Below are positions 1 through 11,600 of a DNA stretch of 64,000 bases, one piece after another (position 1 is the first letter of the stretch; each line of letters opens with the position of its first letter). The notes under the pieces are model-generated. The model did no database searches. It was not told the DNA's origin and saw only the letters and a program-made list of their open reading frames with translations. This DNA is from Gossypium raimondii (lineage: Eukaryota; Streptophyta; Magnoliopsida; Malvales; Malvaceae): the NCBI RefSeq assembly GCF_025698545.1, contig NC_068565.1, forward strand, positions 868,001 to 932,000. Reading direction: 5' to 3'. The position numbers and the translations under genes were made by a program.

Positions 1-77
1 TGATTTAGGTACCAGATTAAATATCAAAGCCAAACTTAAATATCAAATTGAATTAATCATATATTAAATGCTTTATA

Positions 78-120
<43 letters not shown>

Positions 121-603
121 GTTATCCATTGTAAAACTAAAAATGTCAGAAAGGGTTTGAAAAAGACCAGACCCGAAGACAATAATTTTCATGTTTTTCT
201 TTAGCAATAGCCAATTAAAATTTGCCATTTGGCTAAATGATTGCCATTGAAATTTTTCTAGTTTTTATTTGTTTCATGCTAAAATATAGGGAAATAAATG
301 GCAATGGCAATGGCAATGCATGGTTGATTCAAGATTGGATACCGTTTGGATTCTAGGAAAACAAAAGAACAATAAACAAAGGTAAAAAAAAAAAAAAATT
401 TGAAGAGGGAAGATTAGGAAAGTTTAACAAAGGAGAGAAAGAGTAGAAAATTTTCTTTCATTTTCTTTCGTTTTCTTCTCTCTTCTCTTTTCTTTCCCTT
501 TTCCCATCAGCAATCTTTTCTCCGTCGATTGTTGTTGAGAATTTTTTTTTTTTAAATTTTGATATCGTTTGGGTATTTACTTGATAGTTAAATCCTTAAA
601 TCC
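1..603. promoter_or_regulatory. Upstream region and 5' UTR of the clathrin assembly gene
   Basis: No gene is visible here. A (TA)n microsatellite runs from about 80 to 117. A poly-A run lies near 385-398. A strongly pyrimidine-rich stretch (CTTTT/TCTTT words) lies at about 450-500, followed by a poly-T run at 542-553. Pyrimidine-rich tracts of this kind are common in plant 5' UTRs, so the transcript probably starts around or before 450. I could not place a TATA box with confidence. Confidence 0.4.
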
Positions 604-2921
604 ATGGCACCAAGTAAGATCCGAAGAGCTCTCGGCCATGTTAAAGACCAGACGAGCATTAGTCTCGCCAAAGTCGGCGGTAGTACATCGCTTTCTGACC
701 TCGATGTCGCCATCGTTAAAGCGACGAGACACGAAGAATACCCCGCCGAAGAACGGCACATTCGAGAAATACTTACGTTAACCTCGTATTCACGAGCTTA
801 CGTTAGTGCGTGCGTCAACACTCTCTCGAGACGTCTCAATAAGACTAAAAATTGGACCGTAGCATTGAAAACTTTAATATTGATACATCGTCTTCTCACC
901 GAAGGTGATCCGACGTACGAGCAAGAGATCTTCTTCTCGACGAGGCGTGGGACTCGGATCCTCAACATGTCAGATTTTCGTGACACTTCGCGATCGAATT
1001 CGTGGGATTTCTCTGCATTCGTGCGGACTTTCGCGTTGTACATCGATGAAAGTTTGGAATTTAGAATGCAAGGGAAGAATACGAAACGGAATGTTTATAA
1101 ATGTGAAGAAGATTTCGGGGAAGACTATAACAATAGCCTTGTCGCCGTTAAACCCACTCCGGTCAATGAGATGAAAACCGAGCAATTATTTCAAAGAATG
1201 CAGCAATTGCAGCAACTTCTTGAACGCTTCTTAGCTTGTCGACCAACAGGTTCGTTTACATGGTTTGGTAACTGAGTTCGATAAATTTGATAAATTTTTT
1301 TTAACGTGATATTTGGGTTATTTTTTATTTAATATGATCAGTTTTGACTGTGGGTTAGATAGCACATCCGGTCATTGGGTCTGGGCTTGGATAAGGTTTT
1401 TTTATATCTTGGGTAGTTTGAATTTAATTTAAATAATATAAAATATTTTTAAAATTTAATTTAATTCTAAAAATGTATTTTTAATATTTTATTAATTTTT
1501 AACAATAAAATGGAGTGGAGCCGAAAATGAGCTTGTGCTTTAATTTTTTTAATTGTAGACAGATCTAAATGTGTGATTTTTTGACAAAAATTATTATATT
1601 TTGGTACAATTTATCCCTCTATAAAAATACAAATTAATCATTACATGCTAAATAAAAGAACAAATCAATCCCTTTTTTTAAGTGAACGAAATTTTTAATC
1701 CCTAATACCTCCGTGGTAATTTTAACTTACAGTTTTCGATTTTACGTTGCATGAATTAATGACGTAACGTTGTCTTTTTCCTTTTCCTCTTTGCATGATC
1801 GGAAAAAAACAACAGGTGAAGCCAAATGCAATAGAGTGGTGACGGTGGCGCTTCATCCGATCGTAAAAGAGAGTTTCAATTTATATTACGACATAACCGA
1901 AACAATGGGAGCTTTAATCGATCGTTTCATGGAAGTCGACATGACAGATACCATGAAAATCTACGAGATTTTTTGCCGTCAAAGCAAACAATTCGACGAA
2001 CTCGAAGCTTTTTATTCATGGTGTCGGAGCATCGGCATAGCTCGACCGTCGGAGTTCCCGGAGATCGAAAAAATAACTCAAAAGAAACTCGACCTCCTCG
2101 ACGAGTTGATCCTTGACAAATCGGCGTTAGCTCAAGGGAACGTCAATAGAGATGAACCGGAACGGGAACCGGAAATTAAAGAACTGGAACCGGAACCGGA
2201 ACCGGAAGAAGATATTAACGCTATTAAAGCATTACCACCGCCGCCGGAAAATTTCTTTGAAGAAGAAGAAAAGGTTGAAGACGATAATTCAAAAGCTATT
2301 GTAGTACAACAAGAAGTTGATTTTTTGAACTTAGGGGAGAACGCTATGTCGAGTGAAGACCACGCCGATAAATTAGCTTTAGCTTTATTCGACGGTGCCG
2401 TTCCGGCGGCTACATCGTCGGGGTCGGGATGGGATACTTTAAAAGCCGATGCTGGTTGGGAAACCGCCTTGGTTCAGTCCGCGAGTAATCTAAACAACCT
2501 AAAACCGACCCTAGGTGGTGGATTCGACCATTTATTACTCGACGGAATGTATCAACAAGGACAAATGATGGCGGCGGTGACGAGTTCTGCGGCTACCGGA
2601 AGTGCTAGCAGTGTTGCGTTTGGATCAGCAGGGAGATCAGCGGCGACACTTGCGTTGCCGGCACCACCTTCATCGAATGGTAATAAGAACAATGAACCCG
2701 TCGCCGTTGACCCGTTTGCGGGGTCGTTGACGGTGGCGCCGCCGTCGTACGTGCAGATGTCGGATATGGAGAAGAAGCAGAAGTTGCTAATGGAAGAGCA
2801 AGTAATGTGGGATCAATTTAAAAGGAATGGAATGCGAGGAGGTAACGTTGCAGTGTCGAATGTACAACAACAAACGTATCCGTACAATCAAGGAGGGTGG
2901 TATACACATAATTACTATTGA
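604..2921 (+). CDS. Clathrin assembly protein, AP180/CALM (ANTH domain) family
   Basis: Adaptor that binds phosphoinositides and clathrin in endocytosis. Exon 1 is 604-1249, a 566-bp intron follows (gt at 1250, ag at 1814-1815), and exon 2 is 1816-2921; the joined protein has 583 residues. The intron splits a Gly codon at residue 216, between 'ACRPT' and 'EAKCNRV'. The ANTH domain fills about residues 25-320 and shows family signatures: 'DVAIVKATRHEE', 'LNKTKNWTVALKTL', 'RRGTRILNMSDFRD', 'SQFDELEAFY'-like and 'EKITQKKLDLLDE'. An acidic Pro-Glu linker follows (about 328-350), then a low-complexity tail with a DPF motif (about 514-516) and 'WDQF', typical adaptor/clathrin-binding signals. From memory of the family, the closest Arabidopsis relatives are At1g03050 and At4g02650 (PICALM5 type, pollen tube growth). 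Length and single intron position agree with these. Family certain; exact orthology inferred. Confidence 0.95.
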
Positions 2922-3415
2922 AGCTTTTCAAACTTCATTAGTTATTAATGTTTTGGTGTTAATTTTTGTTTCTGTTTTTTGTGTGTCATCCAAATCCATC
3001 TTCTAATATTGGATCTCAATTTCTTTTATATAATTATTTTCATAGTAAGATTTAAATTTTACAATTTTTCTCGTATTGAAACTTAAATTTTGGGGTTTTC
3101 AATGAATAATTTGGATAAAAAGATATTCAAACATCAATCCGAAAATAGAAACAATGGAAACAAATAAAATTTTTAATGGAAACAATCAGTTTGGTCTTTG
3201 ATCTAATGTAGAAAAGTTAATTTGTTTATTTTTTAATAAAAGGAACAGAATGCCATCTGACTCTTAATACAATAGCCTCCATAATACTTTTACAGACTAA
3301 TATGCCAAACTTTTGGATTGAAAACACTAAAAGATTATAATTTCACAAACTATTTACCTTGCATGGGAATGGTGTAATAACAAAGCTAAGGGGAAATTAA
3401 GCAAATTATTCAAAT
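2922..3415. other. Convergent intergenic spacer
   Basis: AT-rich spacer between the plus-strand clathrin adaptor and the minus-strand iron-transporter-like gene. It must hold both 3' UTRs and polyadenylation sites, for example 'aataaaa' words near 3233-3241. No coding sequence or clear repeat is visible. Confidence 0.5.
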
Positions 3416-4060
3416 TTACATCCCATTTAAGCCAATCAACTTAGTAAGCCCAAAAGTAATACCCATAGCAATCCATCCTCCCACAAGCACCCTACCACCG
3501 GATTTCGCCACCGGAGCTCCCCCGAGCAAGGCCCCCACCACCCCAAACACCATCAACGCCACACTAGCCACCACAACCACCACCGCCATCCTCACCTTAT
3601 GGTCCCTTATAAAAGCTGCCGCCAACAACGGAAGCACCGCACCAACCGAGAAAGCCAACGCTGATGCTCCCGCGGCTAGTCCCGGACTCGGCAACCGCTC
3701 CTTCTTCTCCATTCTCCGGTCATTTTCATCAACCACCGGTGATCTCTTTTCTCCGTCTCTTTTCATTTGAGCCATCTCGACATCCCTTTGGGTGTATACC
3801 GAGACGAACTCTCCGATGGCCATGCTACAAGCTCCGGCTACCAAGCCGGCGAAACCGGCGAGAACCATGGCTTTGACGTCTTGTTTAACTGAACCAACAC
3901 CCATTAACAGTGACGATACTGAAACTAACCCATCGTTGGCTCCCAAAACAGCAGCTCGAAGCCATTGTCCTCTTTGCGAGTAATCGAACTCAGGGTTTTC
4001 AACAGGTTCTTGAAACTGCTTTTGCTCGGTACCGCCATTGACATGAATTGACAACGCCAT
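3416..4060 (-). CDS. Vacuolar iron transporter homolog (VIT1/CCC1 family, nodulin-21-like)
   Basis: Single-exon membrane protein of 214 residues. Members of the short VTL branch move iron (or manganese) into the vacuole and lower cytosolic iron. The N-terminus is soluble; then 'WLRAAVLGANDGLVSVSSLLMGVG' carries the family GANDG motif (residues 40-44), followed by 'GLVAGACSMAIGEFVSVYTQRDVE', a short charged loop, and three more hydrophobic segments ending near the C-terminus, so about five membrane spans. I chose the Met at 4060 over the in-frame Met at 4159. A TATA box (TATAAAT, minus strand, 4172-4178) lies only 13 nt before the upstream Met, which would fall before the transcription start, but about 112 nt before the Met at 4060. 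The shorter start also matches family length. Family firm; substrate inferred. Confidence 0.93.
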   Translation of the reverse strand: MALSIHVNGGTEQKQFQEPVENPEFDYSQRGQWLRAAVLGANDGLVSVSSLLMGVGSVKQDVKAMVLAGFAGLVAGACSMAIGEFVSVYTQRDVEMAQMKRDGEKRSPVVDENDRRMEKKERLPSPGLAAGASALAFSVGAVLPLLAAAFIRDHKVRMAVVVVVASVALMVFGVVGALLGGAPVAKSGGRVLVGGWIAMGITFGLTKLIGLNGM

Positions 4061-4171
4061 TATTGACAAGAAAAGAGAGCAAAAAAGGCAAAGATAAATA
4101 ATAGAATATATAATATGATAATGATAAGAAAAAGGAGGCTTGTGGAGGACACACGCCATCGATGGAGGGGG

Positions 4172-4178
4172 ATTTATA
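4172..4178 (-). promoter_or_regulatory. TATA box of the iron-transporter-like gene
   Basis: TATAAAT on the minus strand in the context CCTATAAATCCCC. It sits about 112 nt upstream of the chosen start codon, implying a 5' UTR of roughly 80 nt, and argues against the upstream in-frame ATG. Confidence 0.6.
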
Positions 4179-4846
4179 GGAGAGGAATAGCGATGGTGAG
4201 ATTATAAATTATGATGCGGAAGGTCTACTCTCCTAATAATTAATGTATATTTTATTTTGTTAGTGGAACTAAAATATCTTTCTTTTTACCCTAAAATCTT
4301 TTTCCGGTCTTATACAAAATTCATATTTTCAAGTTGAAGGATATACGGTGGATCAATATTCATCGATAAATAGAATATATTTTAAATCCAAATTAATCTG
4401 ACGATCAATGTTGGAGATTAGAGAATAATGGATTTTGGTTCGAAAATTTGTGACGTTAAAAGTTGTTACATTAAAGAAAACTGAACTGTATAAGAGAAGG
4501 GGAAGGAAAACTTACGATTGGTACAAGCTGTGCCAACATAGAAAGCTATACAACATCGGTTTAACAATCCAATCACTTAATGGAAACTTTCGAATAATTT
4601 AATGATCATTTATATATATTTTTTAAATTGAGTGGCCAAAATGTAAACTTACTAATAGTTTAGTAATCTTAGCTTTTTCGTTGTCTTTAATGTTTTCTAA
4701 TTTTCAAGAATATGAAAACGAAATTCAAAAGTATAATTTAAGAATTAAAATTCAATCAATAACATATATTCAGATTTAACAAAAACTAATTAATAATGTT
4801 ATCAATTAAACTTAATTTTAGAATCAGACAAATATAGAGATTAAGT

Positions 4847-5063
4847 CTTAGTTTGAGAACGCTTCTCAAAAGTATTTTTGGGGAAAAAAATTACTTTTGG
4901 GGAGAAGCTAAAATTTCAGCTTTTGAAAAAAGTGTTTTTGGGCTAAATTTTAGCTTGGGAGAACACATTTTCTCTAAAAAACCCAGCTTGTTTAGGAATG
5001 CTTTTGGGACAATAAAGCTTTTGTTCCAAAAGTGCTTCATAGAAGTAATACTAAAAAGATCCT
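4847..5063. mobile_element. Small MITE-like repeat with AAAAGTGCTT/AAGCACTTTT words
   Basis: The stretch is built from self-complementary words such as 'GCTTCTCAAAAGTATTTTTG' near the left end and 'CCAAAAGTGCTTCATAGAAG' near the right end, with several imperfect copies between them. Plant genomes carry many short foldback elements with such wording. I see no convincing target duplication, so the class and exact ends are uncertain. Confidence 0.4.
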
Positions 5064-5769
5064 AAATTTATGAAATTAAAAGTAGAGAATTAATTTCCAA
5101 AAATCCAAAAAATACAGGGACTGAGGATAGAATTAAGCCCAAGAAAATCAATATCAATTTTCGTATAAATTATAAGCATTTAAGTTAATAATTTGCATCA
5201 CCTAATTTTTGTTAGGAATTAAGAAATTAAGTCACTTATACCTCTAACATTGTTAAATATTTCTAATGAAAAAGTTGACTCAACACTCTTTTTTATGTGC
5301 TTAATTAACATTTACCCAACATGTGAGTTCCCATGATTCTTCATCATAATTCTTGATGTTTTGATCACAAAAGGCATTACACTTGTTGAGTAATACCAGT
5401 ATTTTCAACTTAATCTTTTCAGTTTTTTTTAGAAGTAAAATAAAATACAAAAGTAGGAGTGAAGGATGAAAGCATGAAATAATGGAAAAATGGCCTAAAA
5501 GCAGCTTTAGAATTGATACATGTAGATCATATAAAAAGGCCTAGTGTATATTTATATTCTTCATCTCATAATATTCTAAACTTGAGCCAGGATAAGGTTG
5601 AGATTTTAAGAATTTTAAAAATTAAGGTCCGGTTTTTTCTCTCGATTTTTGTGTGTGTATGGTTATTGAAGTGATTGATGTTAATTAGAACTTTTGATAT
5701 AGTTTAAACTTAAAAAAAAATACTTAAAGCTTGATTTGTTACGATTGGATTAGATTAAGATTAATTGTT

Positions 5770-5890
5770 GATTGGGTATTAGCTTAATTGGCATCGGTAT
5801 TATTATCGGTGTAGTAGGACGTGAGTTCGAGCGCGCTGAAGCGCATTATAGGGAGGGATTATAGGTATTTTTAAGCATTATATTAAAAAG
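5770..5890 (+). mobile_element. tRNA-derived SINE
   Basis: An RNA polymerase III promoter is visible. A box A-like TAGCTTAATTGG lies at 5780-5791, and a box B-like GAGTTCGAGCG lies at 5823-5833, at normal tRNA-like spacing. After it come 'CTGAAGCGCATTATA', a short body, and an A-rich end. The text resembles a SINE family widespread in cotton (from memory). It is not a functional tRNA, since no cloverleaf can be drawn. The right end is approximate. Confidence 0.65.
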
Positions 5891-7002
5891 TTCCTACAGC
5901 CTCAAAACCTGTCTACAAACCATTTATTCCACTAACATCATTAAACTTTCTATGTCTTTCAACGATGTGAATATTGAGTAACATTATGAACCAAAATCAG
6001 ATTAGAAAAGTTGATTTTTCTAGCAAGTTTTGCTATGACAGGAACCCATTGGGGACAGCCTAAAAGCTGTTTGCTTCTCTAAATAATGGGTTTTTAGTTG
6101 ACTTTTTGTAACATTTAACAACATATTTTTAAGTTGTATCTCAATAAAATGCATAAGAGATTAAAAATTGAAATATACCTAAACCCTAACATACTTAAAG
6201 AAACTGACATACGACAATGATGCATATTAAGACCTTAAATCGAACCATCAGAATTTTATCAGCACAATGGATGCATGTTGATTTGGTAATTGTTTTGCCT
6301 AGTCCCCATTATCAATAATTTTCTCTCTCTATTTTCCTTGCTTAAACTCTGTTTAATGCCATTGGAAAAACCTGCATATCACATGTTTGTAAGTGATATG
6401 AGAAAAAAAAGTAAATAAAAAATAAAAAATCGGAATAAAAATCGTAATTTTGATTTCATTTTTCCTATCAAACTTATAAATGAACGAACCAGTTAAATTA
6501 TTGATTTTTAATTTGATCGATTCAAATTAAATAAATTATTATAAAATTATAAAATCTAGTTTAACAAATTTTTAGTTTGAGTCAATCAGTTCATACCAAT
6601 TTACGAATCAATCGATTTTTACCCTCTTTCAAACCGATATTCGATTGTTAAGTTATATGAAAAAGAAGAAAAAAACTTGCGAAAGAAGAAAAATAAATAT
6701 GAGTTATATTGTTGCATTACCTAATCATCACTTTAAATAGTTTATTTTCTATATATAAGAAGATATACCCACTATCATTGTTTATATACACACGATCTTC
6801 AAACATATTTGACAAGCAATAGTCAATCACCATTAATGAGAGTGGTTAAATGTGTGAAAAGGGGTTAAATTTGGGAATAATCCATCTCCATCAATGGTGG
6901 ATATCTGAGTTGGACACCATTTTTGTTTGATTATTATAAGGAAGTGTGGCTTCCACACTAAAGTAATTGGGAATATATAAATACTTTTATATCTCAATTT
7001 TG

Positions 7003-7515
7003 GGTAAACTTCATATTTTGGTCACTCAACTTCAAAAAAGTTATAATGATCAATGAACTATTTGAAAGTTTTCATTTAAGTCACTGGGCCATTAAAATCA
7101 TTATTGTATAACCCACCCTGTTCGCACTGCCTGCACTAATAAAAAATTCTCCTTCTTCTCTTCCACAGTTTAATTTTTTTTCATGAAATAACTTTAAATG
7201 TCACGAATTTACGAACTAAAATCTAAACAACTTTCTTCTTCGATTTTCAACACTGACCATCAGATCAACTTGGATTGAATATATTCTTCTACTCGTCGAC
7301 GAGTACTAATTCACCGTACTGATAATCGAATTATCACTTGAAGCTTGTTAATTGAATTGTTTTTTTTTTTAAAAACTTAACATCCTAGTTATTTAAATAA
7401 AATTTTTTGAGTGGTTCGTTGACTTAAAAGAAAACTTTCTAATAGTTTCATTACCATTTCATAATTTTTGAAGTTAAATAACCAAAATGTAAATTTATTA
7501 ATAATTTAATGACCT
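7003..7515. mobile_element. Inverted-repeat element, probably Mutator-type and non-autonomous
   Basis: The left end reads GGGTAAACTTCATATTTTGG and continues 'TCACTCAACTTCAAAAAAGT'. The right end, read on the minus strand, gives GGTAAATTACCCTCAAGGTC and later 'TTTTGGTTATTTAACTTC'. The two arms match imperfectly over about 100 nt. No clean target duplication is seen, so ends are approximate. The wording resembles the element with a perfect 9-bp duplication at 18252-19519. Confidence 0.45.
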
Positions 7516-8646
7516 TGAGGGTAATTTACCGTTAAGTCTTTGAAAGTGTGTAGTACACCCACTACTCTTTCTTGGTTAAAATAATGAATAAAAAAAGCTG
7601 AAATTCGTTCCACTTTTACGACCAAATTGTACACTTTTTCTACTCACTTTATATTCCTTTTTCTTCTATTTATGGGGCTGCTTAACCCTGCTTAATCGCG
7701 GTTGAGTTTGGAAGTGATAATCGAGGCGATTCAAAATTTTTTGAGTTGGATCTTTTATTTAGATTTATGTTTGGATAAGTTGGATTAAATTTTTACATAA
7801 ATAATTGTTTTTGGATAAAAAGATAAGTTTGATCAACGGTGATGATATAAAAATTAATGTTTGATTGTTTAATTTAAATTCCAAGTGTGTTATTATATTT
7901 TACTCTTAAAAATATAAATAAATTAGTTATTATATATTATATCAAAGAGTAAATTAGTTATTCTGTTAAAAATTTCATCCCATTCTACCATTTAAAACTA
8001 GTCTCTATATGTCAACATAAGGTATACATGACATATCATATGTAGCTATTTCATTATTCTATTAATTACACCAGTTTTTACTAGTAGAAATGAAAAGCTA
8101 TTATCTATACAATTTAAGAGTCAATTTACGAATAAAGCCAAAAAAGAATAAATGTTAAAAGTATCATGAGGACTCTTGTACTAGGAGCTAGATTGCATTT
8201 TGCTCTCTTTATCAAAAAAATGAACAAATTAACTTTTGTAAATTAGATTAAAGAGCAAATGGGTTATTCTGTTAAAAATTACATCCCTTTCTACTGTTAA
8301 AAATTGATCATTGCAAGTCAGCATGAGGTACACAAGGCTTGTCACGTATAACTATCTAGTTATTCTGTTAATCATGCTCGTTTTTAATAATAGAAATGTA
8401 TATAAATTTTAACAACAAGGACTAGTTTGCTTTTATTTTTAAATGCATAAGAACTAATTTATCTATTTAAAAAAACCTCTTCACGATACTTTTACAATTT
8501 AATATTCGCATCAAAAGCAACAAATAACAAAGGAACAAAATTCCCCTTACTCTTTTTGAAGGATTAATTTTCTTTGCTATAACAAGAGAAGTACAAGTAT
8601 GACAAAGTGAAAACAAAACAAAATGAAAATGAAAAAGAGGAAAATG

Positions 8647-11600
8647 TTACTCACTTATGTTGCAGCGTTGAAGGTAATAGTTATCAGAACTTACATATTT
8701 AGACCAGTATGATTGGTACTTGGAGACTGCTAGATCCAACCATGGCTTATAGTTTCCATTATAATGGATGACGGCTGCATTTTCGATCTCGGTTCGGTTT
8801 AAGGCCGGATCGTAACCGAGTCCTAATACGTGCCATTTTCGATCCAGTGGATGAGTCAAGTTGTAGAAAGTGATCAACCCTGGTGGCAATGTGCCAAGCT
8901 TCCAAAGAGTTCTATCATCATTCTGCAAAAACAGTTTATCTTCATCAGTGACGAATCTCGGTAAACTATGGAGAAAATGATGTTTAGAAACTCATATATC
9001 AATGACAATCCTTATGGTTTCTAGATTAAGCTAACATAATATAACAGACAAATGCGAAATACAATTTTCCATTCTTTTATTAAAGAAGGAAAATAGAAGA
9101 CTTGTTCACTAAGAACAAAGGACGAAGTAATCATTTGTATTAAGAACCAAAAAGAAATTAATAATTCTTGAGGGCTTAAGGCATAATTTTGTATTAAAAA
9201 GACTTTAAATTATTAAATTTTGAAAGGATTAGAAGAAAAATTAACTATTTGACCCAACGGGTGCAAAGAGGCAAAAATTATTAATTTTTTAAAAAGAATT
9301 AAGTAGGAAAGTGAAAAAAATTTATTTACTAAGTTCAGGAGACAAAATTATATTAAACCCTAAAAATATTAGGGATAAAGCAACATTTAATCTTAAACTT
9401 GACAATTTTTCTTAAATTGGTCCTTGAATTTTTGTCCATTTTAGTCCACGAACTTAATTACTTTTCTTAAATTGGATCATTGTGATGATGTGATATGTTG
9501 ATATTATACCACATCATCATTTAAAAATTTAGGTGATAACATGACACAATCTCAAAATATCACATTATTATAAAAATTAATATTTAAAAAATTATCGAAT
9601 TTAAAATCTAATGTAGACAAAAAAAAAACCTAATTATAAAAAATTACCAAATTCAAAAATTAAATATTCGGTTAGCGCAAAATATTATAACACTTCAAGG
9701 TATGGGATGTGCATGGACTCCAACATTAGGCTTAAGCTTAGCCTAGCGCATCGCAGTCCATTTTCTAATTTATAACATATTATTAAAATATTTTTTAAGA
9801 ATTATGTAATTTATATGTAACATGGAATTATATATAAGGTATCATATAAAAATTAAGAAATATATTAAATATATTAAAAATATAAAAAATTTGCTTATAT
9901 AATATTTAAAAATACCCATTATTTTTGTCAAATCTTAAGAGGATAAATGCACTTTAATATCGATGTCAATCGAATTAATACATCATCGGTAAAAATATAA
10001 AAGACTTAAATAGACTTAAACCAATTTCTTTTATAAGTAGGAGGTCTTTAAAAAAAAAAACTTTGAGTTTAAATAGGTATATATATTTTTGGAATTGAAT
10101 TATTTTCTATTTCCTAAACCCAAACTATCTACTTGAAAGAGAACTGAAAGAGTAAGAAAAGCAAAGAAGCATTACCAAATCTTGCCAATGATGATATATA
10201 GCAGTGATGTTTCGCTTTCTCCACTCCTTCAAATCAAAAATATTCATTCCAAATGCCCAACCACAAGCATTGGGATCGAAATTCTCTATGATTATCGGAT
10301 TAGAGAAGTTGAGATACTTATCAAATCTATGAAAGCTTTCTTTACATGTCTCCACTGCACCATTCACCATCCCTTTCAGATCAACATCCCAAAGAGGTGT
10401 CAAATCCTTTTGAACCACAATATCATCATCCAAAAACAAGATTTTATCCAGCTTTGGATGTACTTCAGGTAGGTAAAACCTAAGATGATTCAGAATAGAC
10501 AAATACTTCGGGTTCCTATACTTGAGGTGATCAGCTCCATCAGACAGAGTCGAAGGATGATTCGCCTTGAAATAATAATCTTTAATCCTTACAGATTCGA
10601 GTTGTCGAAGAACCGAACAGTAAGACGAATTCATCCACTTGAAATCATCGATGTTGTCGACTTGAATCGTCGCATTCTCGGGAGAATTCACCAAGAACCA
10701 CATTTTCATGGCGGCGAAATTCAGTTTATCAGTCACTAAATGGAAAACATGTTTCTCAGGCTCGTTTGCGTGCAACACCGTTGAATTGACGACCACTGAT
10801 GTTGCTAATACGTTATCGGAAAAGATGGCGTAATGGTATAACGAAGGGTCTTCGAGCTTTTCGTTGTATGGTTCTTGCTTGGTTTGATAATATCCATGAA
10901 AGTAGTAGTCGGCTGATAGTTGCAGAGATAGGCAATGCAATGGCTTCGGGACAGTTTTTGCAGCTAATTGAATCAAGAAGGCGCTTCTTTTCTTCTGTGA
11001 TTCTAAATTGTCTTCTGTTGTTAGAAGCATGGCTCGAAGTTTTCTTTCAACTGTGCAGCAATCATAGAGTTCATCTTTTGCTACAGATAATGCATGCCCC
11101 ATTTCTTTTGCACGATCAAGTGAACTAGAAACAGAACAACATCCATTTACATGAAAACCAATAGTATATAATCTATACATGATAGCCAAAGGTTAAATTT
11201 CTGATTAGTCCTTATAACTATAAAAATGAGCAATTTAATCATCCTATATTTAATTTTAAGGGATAAACGCAACATTTGGTCATTGATTTTGGCAACTTTT
11301 CGCACCTTGCTCCTTGACCTTTCACATTAGTCCCTAAACTTGTTAGTTTTTACCAATTTGTTCCTTAAATTTGAATTCCATTAAAATATGATGACGTGGA
11401 ATTTTCAGATTATGCCACATCATTTACATGAATTTTTTTTTAAAAATATTTCTAAAAATATTTTATGTATTTTTTAGATTTTATATAAAAATTTTAAATT
11501 TCCATATAATGACATGGCACAATGTCAAAGTATTACATCATCATCACACTTAATAGAATTTAAATTCAAGAACCAAATTAAGAAAAGTTATCGAACTTCA

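Larger units (their letters stand above)
4180..8646. other. Long intergenic region between the iron-transporter-like gene and GAUT3
   Basis: About 4.4 kb with no supportable gene. It holds the MITE-like repeat at 4847-5063, the SINE at 5770-5890, the inverted-repeat element at about 7003-7515, and dispersed AT-rich repeat sequence near 8145-8480. Part of the last (about 8150-8240) recurs near 63888-63990 of this same window. Confidence 0.6.

Noticed and set aside
4061..4159. Longer N-terminus (33 extra residues) for the iron-transporter-like protein
   Set aside because: The upstream Met lies 13 nt after the TATA box, before any plausible transcription start, and family members begin near the second Met.
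5770..5890. Functional tRNA gene
   Set aside because: Box A and box B are present, but no acceptor stem or anticodon arm can be drawn; a SINE explains it.
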